64,000 bases of DNA from UBA4132 sp037133675. GTDB lineage: Bacteria > Pseudomonadota > Gammaproteobacteria > Methylococcales > Methylomonadaceae. Shown here one piece after another: positions 59,901 through 64,000 of the stretch. Location of the stretch: positions 13,530-77,529 of the forward strand of contig JBAXNR010000006.1 in the NCBI GenBank assembly GCA_037133675.1. Reading direction: 5' to 3'. Both the position numbers and the translations under genes were made by a program. Within the stretch, counting starts at the first letter, position 1; every line of letters starts with the position of its first letter. Below the pieces are notes generated by a model. It did no database searches, had not been told where the DNA came from, and saw nothing but the letters and a program-made list of their open reading frames with translations.

Positions 59901-62034
59901 AATAGATTACGGATATTTAGTGGTGCTTTATGACATTACTCGGCTTAAACAAATAGAACAATATCTGCTTAGAAACCAACAACAATTACAAAATATTATT
60001 ACTGGTACCAATGCAGGCACATGGGAATGGAATATACAGACGGGCGCGGTTGTTTTTAATGAGCGGTGGGCGAATATCATCGGTTATAAGCTGGCGGAAT
60101 TACAGCCTGTTTCTATTCAAACGTGGCGAAATCTGTGTCATCCCGATGATTTAAAATGCGCTGAGGAATTGCTAAACAAGCATTTTGCGGGCGAACTCGA
60201 TTGCTATCAATCTGAATTTCAAATGAAACACAAACAAGGACACTGGGTTTGGGTGGTATCTAGGGGACGAGTAGTCTCCTCAACCGAGGATGGCAAACCC
60301 TTGTTAATGGCGGGAACACATATTGATATTAGCAATGCCAAAAAAGTCGAAGCTGAGTTACGCATTGCAGCCACCGTGTTTCAATCGCAAGAAGGAATGC
60401 TAATTACCGATGCTGATGAAATTATTCTTAATGTGAATAAAGCGTTTACTCAAGTTACGGGCTACGATGCTGATGAAGCGATTGGTCAAACCCCACGTCT
60501 ATTGCATTCAGGACGGCATGATAAGGAATTTTATACCGCGATGTGGCAAAGTATTAATGATACTGGCGAGTGGCATGGTGAGATATGGAATCGACGTAAA
60601 AATGGTGACATCTATCCCGAACAATTAACTATTACCGCCGTAAAAGCCAATGGTCAGAACCTTGTTACCCATTATGTGGCAACTCTTGTCGATATTACTG
60701 AGCGTAAAGCCATGGAAGACTATATTCACCGTCTGGCATTTTATGATCCGTTAACCCAATTACCCAATCGCCGCCTACTGCAAGAACGTATCAAACATGG
60801 TATCGAGCTTAATCATCGTACTGGTAATCAAATGGCGGTATTGATGATGGATTTGGATAAATTTAAAGCAGTCAACGATACCCAAGGTCATGCCGCTGGC
60901 GATGAATTATTACAACAAGTTGCAGAACGTGTTAAAGCCAGTTTGCGTGAAGTCGATATGGTGGCACGTTTAGGGGGTGATGAATTTGTTATTCTATTGG
61001 AGAATGTCAGTCACTATGAACACGTTGCCCACGTCGCCCAGTCTATTATTGATACGCTAACTCAACCATTTACCCTAAACCAACATCATGAGGTTTCTAT
61101 TGGCGCAAGCATCGGTATCAGCATTTGTCCGCAGCACGGAAACACCATAGAAATCTTAATGGATAATGCTGATACCGCACTGTATCACGCGAAAGATTCA
61201 GGACGTGGTTGCTTTACCTATTTTTCTGAAGCCCTCAACAAAAAAGCTCACGAACGCATCGCCTTAGAATCGCGATTACACAGTGCTATCGAGCAACAGG
61301 AATTGAGACTTTATTTTCAGCCCCAAATTGAAATTAACAGCGGTCTGATAGTCGGTGCAGAAACTTTGGTGTACTGGAATGATTCTGGCAAAGGTGATCG
61401 AGTGATACTTAAGGATTTTATTACTCTTGCTGAAGAAACAGGTGTGGCTGTCGCCATTGGCGAATGGGCGTTACGCGAAACCTGTAAACTAGGTCGTCAA
61501 TGGTTGGATGAAGGCTTACCCATGGTGACTTTAGCCGTTAATATCTCTTCCTATCTGTTTCGTTGTGGTGACATAAAAAATCTTGTGAGCCAAATACTTG
61601 ATGAAACAGGACTTCCTCCCGACTACTTAGGCTTGGAAATTACCGAAACAGGTTTAATGGTTAATCAACAACACGCACTCTCGATACTCAATAGCCTGAA
61701 TACACGAAGCATACAGCTTGCCATTGATGATTTTGGTACTGGCTATTCATCGTTGTCGCGGCTTAAATCGTTTCCCATCGATATTTTAAAAATCGACAAA
61801 ACCTTTATCAAAAACATTCCTTTTTCCCAAGACGACATGATGATTACCACCACTATTATCGATATGGCTCATCATTTGGACTTTAAAGTATTAGCAGAAG
61901 GCGTAGAAAACCCCAAACAACTAACATTTTTACGCCAACAAGGGTGTGATTACTACCAAGGCAATTTATACAGCAAAGCCTTATCGGCTCATGACTTCGC
62001 GCTGTTGTTAAGGAAAAATGACTTATCTGAATGA
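56974..62034 (+). CDS. CHASE-(PAS)7-GGDEF-EAL cyclic-di-GMP protein
   Basis: The protein has 1686 residues. Membrane segments at about 15-35 and 315-335 enclose a periplasmic CHASE domain (HEQVLLGGAALFEASP, FERNLRAFGYD-like). About seven PAS domains follow to residue 1250. GGDEF is intact (ARLGGDEFVILLEN near 1333) with an upstream RxxD inhibitory site (REVD). The EAL domain (1440-1686) has AETL in place of AEAL but keeps DDFGTGYSS, the catalytic Glu in EITETG and the Lys in LKIDKTF. It probably makes and/or breaks c-di-GMP. Confidence 0.95.
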   Translation: MKSKLDIQNRLYRLLTWTVLLIGLAASGAASYWVKLDIDTRAYQHFFSYCEEIQQKIAARLEAHEQVLLGGAALFEASPVVDRQEWHTYVDRLRLDNHFNGIQGLGFALWIPVEQLARHEATIRAEGFPDYKIHPEGKREFYAPVVFIEPFSERNLRAFGYDINTESVRRAAMLRAADENKVILSEKIILVQETDKDVQAGTLIFAPVYKKNMPIATVEQRRAALLGWVYSPFRMTDLLNNIVLQDNHFQAYLRIYDGQNTQAEHLLYDNRPNHPDTATPQHRLLVELTNNFNGTIWTLQFEQIIGANGLDYTRAWITLITSILISLLLFLLSTSYLNTRVNAAKIAAKLTRELQESESRFRVLADNAPVLIWIAGVDKLCYQFNKVWLDFTGRTLEQELGDGWAEGVHADDLQRCLAVFTSSFDARLPFKIEYRLRRYDGEYRWLLDTGVPRFADDGSFLGYIGSCVDITDNKEAQINIEKTSSLLQATLESSNEAILVVDFNNMWVVHNQNFIEMWHIPNEIVISNDDNAALSFILKQVEDAEGFLNKVFDLYNSPEASSFDIINFKNGKIIERYSIPQRINGKVVGRVWRFRDITERKAAEIAIAEAHTLLRSIIDTAPMRVFWKDSNLRYLGCNLAFAKDAGMNCPNDLIGKDDYQLGWQDQAELYRADDRAVLESGIAKLSYDEPQTTPSGQTMWLRTSKVVLKNQANETFGLLGIYEDITDYKRVEKELLDSQELLQTAQRIAMLGHYVIDLRDPTAITWTNDILLDEIFGLKEDYNRYFANLSQIIHPDDLSLVEDNIYQALSCSPQNPNDFMEHRIIRPNDGEERWIAKWGCVFFDEQNNPIRQVGMIQDITKRKHLEEEVKASEQKFRSIIEISPVPMLLYDNQQNIIFLNTTFINTFGYELSDIPTVTDWWIKTCPNAHYRQLMIDAWQAEFKQTEQEDQSFIPLEVIVECKDGTQKTILFNEKSIIDYGYLVVLYDITRLKQIEQYLLRNQQQLQNIITGTNAGTWEWNIQTGAVVFNERWANIIGYKLAELQPVSIQTWRNLCHPDDLKCAEELLNKHFAGELDCYQSEFQMKHKQGHWVWVVSRGRVVSSTEDGKPLLMAGTHIDISNAKKVEAELRIAATVFQSQEGMLITDADEIILNVNKAFTQVTGYDADEAIGQTPRLLHSGRHDKEFYTAMWQSINDTGEWHGEIWNRRKNGDIYPEQLTITAVKANGQNLVTHYVATLVDITERKAMEDYIHRLAFYDPLTQLPNRRLLQERIKHGIELNHRTGNQMAVLMMDLDKFKAVNDTQGHAAGDELLQQVAERVKASLREVDMVARLGGDEFVILLENVSHYEHVAHVAQSIIDTLTQPFTLNQHHEVSIGASIGISICPQHGNTIEILMDNADTALYHAKDSGRGCFTYFSEALNKKAHERIALESRLHSAIEQQELRLYFQPQIEINSGLIVGAETLVYWNDSGKGDRVILKDFITLAEETGVAVAIGEWALRETCKLGRQWLDEGLPMVTLAVNISSYLFRCGDIKNLVSQILDETGLPPDYLGLEITETGLMVNQQHALSILNSLNTRSIQLAIDDFGTGYSSLSRLKSFPIDILKIDKTFIKNIPFSQDDMMITTTIIDMAHHLDFKVLAEGVENPKQLTFLRQQGCDYYQGNLYSKALSAHDFALLLRKNDLSE

Positions 62035-62101
62035 TAGTGTCCCCGTAAATCTATAGGACTGTTAAAATACAGCATCATTTATTTAATAGGCTATCAGTAT
62101 C

Positions 62102-62491
62102 ATGACGACACAACCCAGCAAAAACCTTGAAACCTTCGTTAATCCCCGCCCTGAACGTGATTACACGATTCATATTTCCACCCCAGAATTCACCTGCCTT
62201 TGCCCAAAAACAGGGCAACCTGATTTTGCCACTATCGAAATTGATTATGTGCCTGCCGAATTATGCGTGGAATTAAAATCGCTTAAGTTATATATGTGGT
62301 CGTTTCGTGATAGAGGTGCGTTTCATGAAGCGGTCACTAATAAAATATTGGATGATATTGTCAACGCCATTCAACCCTATTTTATGCGAGTTCGGGCTGT
62401 GTTTAATGTGCGTGGTGGGGTTTATACCACAGTGGTAGTCGAGCATAGAAACCTTGAGTGGCACGCACCTGAATTAGTCAACTTACCGTAG
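62102..62491 (+). CDS. queF: 7-cyano-7-deazaguanine reductase (QueF, type I)
   Basis: The protein has 129 residues, the short unimodular QueF. It carries FTCLCPKTGQPDFATIEIDY with catalytic Cys and Asp, and ELKSLKLYMWSFRDRGAFHE with ESLKL-like substrate-binding residues. It reduces preQ0 to preQ1 in queuosine synthesis with NADPH. Confidence 0.93.
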   Translation: MTTQPSKNLETFVNPRPERDYTIHISTPEFTCLCPKTGQPDFATIEIDYVPAELCVELKSLKLYMWSFRDRGAFHEAVTNKILDDIVNAIQPYFMRVRAVFNVRGGVYTTVVVEHRNLEWHAPELVNLP

Positions 62492-62500
62492 AGATTGTTT

Positions 62501-63406
62501 ATGAATGCTAAATTACAATCTCTGCTGCCGCAACATACGTTATCAAAATGGATGAGCAAACTGACGCACTGTGAAACCGTGTGGCTAAAAAATCTGTTTA
62601 TTCGCCAAATTATTCAGCGTTACGGTGTCAATATGGACGAGGCATTGATACAAGATATTAATGCCTTTAAAAGTTTTAATGACTTTTTTACCCGTGAATT
62701 AAAACCAGAGCTAAGACCCATAAGCACAGTAAAAAACGCGATTGTCAGTCCAGCCGATGGTGTCGTCAGTCAGGCGGGCAATATTACTGCGGGTGATATT
62801 TTTCAAGCCAAAGGTAAAAGCTTTACTGTGACGGAATTATTAGGCGGTAGCGCAGAACGCGCCGCGCCGTTTAATGATGGCATCTTTAGCACTATTTATT
62901 TATCACCTAAAGATTATCACCGTTTACACATACCATTAACAGGCACGTTAAAAGAGATGGTACACGTCTCTGGGCGATTATTCAGTGTCAATACTGCCAC
63001 CACCGAAGCCGTGCCACGATTATTCGCTAGAAATGAACGCGTCTGCTGTCTATTTGATACCGAAGCAGGACCTATGGCGTTGATTTTGGTAGGTGCAATT
63101 TTTGTCTCCAGTATCGAAACCGTTTGGCATGGCGTGGTGACACCACCAACAATCACTAGCGTACAAAACTGGCTGTATGAAAACGGCACAATTACCCTAG
63201 AAAAAGGCGAAGAAATGGGGCGTTTTAATATGGGGTCAACCATTATCGTGTTGTTTGCTAAAGATAACGCCCAGTGGAATACCGACTTTACTGCCAATAA
63301 AGCCGTCAAGCTAGGTGATATGATTGGTAACAGTGTCCAAAAAACCGAACTAGAATCAGTTAAAAGCAATGCTTTTTCAAGCTTGTTCAAGCGGCTTGGT
63401 TTTTAG
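62501..63406 (+). CDS. psd: Phosphatidylserine decarboxylase proenzyme
   Basis: The protein has 301 residues from ATG at 62501 (GAGA upstream). FKSFNDFFTRELKPELRP, SPADGVVSQAG, YLSPKDYHRLHIPLTG and the self-cleavage motif in GRFNMGSTIIVLF (G-S-T, commonly L-G-S-T) are present. The Ser becomes the pyruvoyl group. It makes phosphatidylethanolamine at the inner membrane. The gene follows queF closely. Confidence 0.94.
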   Translation: MNAKLQSLLPQHTLSKWMSKLTHCETVWLKNLFIRQIIQRYGVNMDEALIQDINAFKSFNDFFTRELKPELRPISTVKNAIVSPADGVVSQAGNITAGDIFQAKGKSFTVTELLGGSAERAAPFNDGIFSTIYLSPKDYHRLHIPLTGTLKEMVHVSGRLFSVNTATTEAVPRLFARNERVCCLFDTEAGPMALILVGAIFVSSIETVWHGVVTPPTITSVQNWLYENGTITLEKGEEMGRFNMGSTIIVLFAKDNAQWNTDFTANKAVKLGDMIGNSVQKTELESVKSNAFSSLFKRLGF

Positions 63407-63420
63407 TCACTGATTTTACT

Positions 63421-63459
63421 GCTAAACCTGTCTAGTTTTAGAATCCAGACAGGTCTAGC
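63421..63459 (+). terminator. Hairpin after psd
   Basis: GCTAAACCTGTCTAG (63421-63435) and CCAGACAGGTCTAGC (63445-63459) form a stem with two mismatches. The T-run is short and interrupted (ATTATTG), so termination strength is uncertain. The ACCTGTC core resembles 171-201. Confidence 0.5.
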
Positions 63460-63580
63460 ATTATTGTGAGAATGTTGTTGAAACCGCGCCTGTGGTCTGT
63501 CTGAAAATACGGCACGATACACCGTTATAGCAAAAGCACTTTCATCATCACATCCCCAGATTCCACAAGTTCCATACTGG

Positions 63581-63841
63581 CTATCTGTATTGATCGAACG
63601 TACCCTCAGGTAGCAAAATCATAGCGATGATTATGAAAGGAATAGCTATCAAGCTTTTTAAGAAAGGGTCTTTGGCAATCTGCCAATGTACCACGATAAA
63701 AATCAGTTGAACGAAGGGGATAAATAAATAACCCAGCCCCCACCAAATTGAAACTTGAAATGCTTTGATCATAAGAATGATCCCGTAGACCAAGCTAATG
63801 ACCGCTGCAATTGCCAAACATATAAAAGCAATAATTTCCAT
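63581..63841 (-). CDS. Small three-segment membrane protein
   Basis: The protein has 86 residues with hydrophobic segments near 2-27, 33-52 and 63-78, and WWGLGYLFIPFVQLIFIVVHW in the middle. The family is often annotated only as a hypothetical membrane protein. An AGT rich ribosome site (GGAGTTAATC) precedes the ATG. No function is suggested. Confidence 0.65.
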   Translation of the reverse strand: MEIIAFICLAIAAVISLVYGIILMIKAFQVSIWWGLGYLFIPFVQLIFIVVHWQIAKDPFLKSLIAIPFIIIAMILLPEGTFDQYR

Positions 63842-63877
63842 GATTAACTCCGTGCGTTGTTATTGTTAAATAATTAA

Positions 63878-64000
63878 TGGGTGGTGGATTAAATTTGGAG
63901 TCAAAAAGCGTTAGCTTTTTGCGATTCGCCAATAGCTAAAGAGACTGTGAAAGTATTCTATTACAGCAACTATTTCGCTAAAAACGCCGTCATTCCAGCA
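63878..64000. repeat. Repeat-rich right edge of the window
   Basis: GGGTGGTGGATTAAATTTG at 63880 resembles the MITE-like ends at 224 and 28740. A hairpin CAAAAAGC-GTTA-GCTTTTTG (63902-63921) follows. The final CGTCATTCCAGCA (63988-64000) begins a copy of the repeat at 14409. The right end lies outside the window. Confidence 0.5.

Overview
The window reads as a fairly AT-rich gammaproteobacterial chromosome. The best guess is a methanotroph-like (Methylococcales) or Thiotrichales-type genome. The reasons are an ancient gammaproteobacterial gene order (cutA-dsbD-tlpA-aroQ-accB-accC-prmA, still recognisable), HflD, a 554-residue GlnS, type I QueF, a P1B copper-type ATPase cluster, and a phosphoketolase next to a cyanobacterial-style glucose-6-phosphate isomerase. 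No rRNA or tRNA gene, prophage, transposase or CRISPR array was seen. Lineage below class level is inference.

Layout. 0-4.5 kb: the 3' end of a cytochrome c peroxidase-like gene, an inverted-repeat element, an RnlAB (RNase LS) toxin-antitoxin pair, a TPR protein, and decayed VapBC-like, DUF6883-like and DUF4926-like genes. 4.5-9.1 kb: a membrane-anchored unknown, Ppx/GppA phosphatase, and a YadGH-like ABC exporter. 9.1-14.2 kb: central carbon genes (phosphoketolase, Pgi, histidine phosphatase). 14.2-20.8 kb: a two-gene signalling operon, a 1737-residue hybrid kinase and a REC-KaiB response regulator, flanked on both sides by clusters of DnaA-box-like sequences. 20.8-28.8 kb: glnS, a HaeII-type restriction-modification pair, a StbDE/RelBE pair, hflD, and a Gld-like ABC system. 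29-33.2 kb: an exopolysaccharide initiator transferase, a sugar epimerase and an ATP-grasp-like protein. 33.3-39 kb: a metal-transport cluster of small membrane proteins, a Cys-rich mini-protein, an HMA_2-like protein, a P1B ATPase and a TauE/DsbD_2-like protein, with a hicBA pair inserted between short direct repeats. 39-43 kb: envelope proteins, bfd-bfr with a Fur-like site, and a second Cys-rich mini-protein. 43-56.8 kb: the cutA-to-prmA gene line on the minus strand, broken open at two places by toxin-antitoxin, RES, AbiC-like and nuclease-like genes. 57-64 kb: a 1686-residue CHASE/PAS/GGDEF/EAL protein, queF, psd and a small membrane protein.

How the genes work together. The housekeeping backbone is ordinary. 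What stands out is the number of defence and addiction modules: RnlAB, VapBC-like, HaeII R-M, StbDE, HicBA, BrnTA, a broken BrnT-like pair, RES, AbiC-like and PD-(D/E)XK. Many palindromic repeats occupy the junctions. The most novel candidates are the REC-KaiB/pseudokinase-histidine kinase pair, the metal-ATPase neighbourhood with its paralogous mini-proteins, and two toxin genes that are each out of frame by one base at a poly-A tract.
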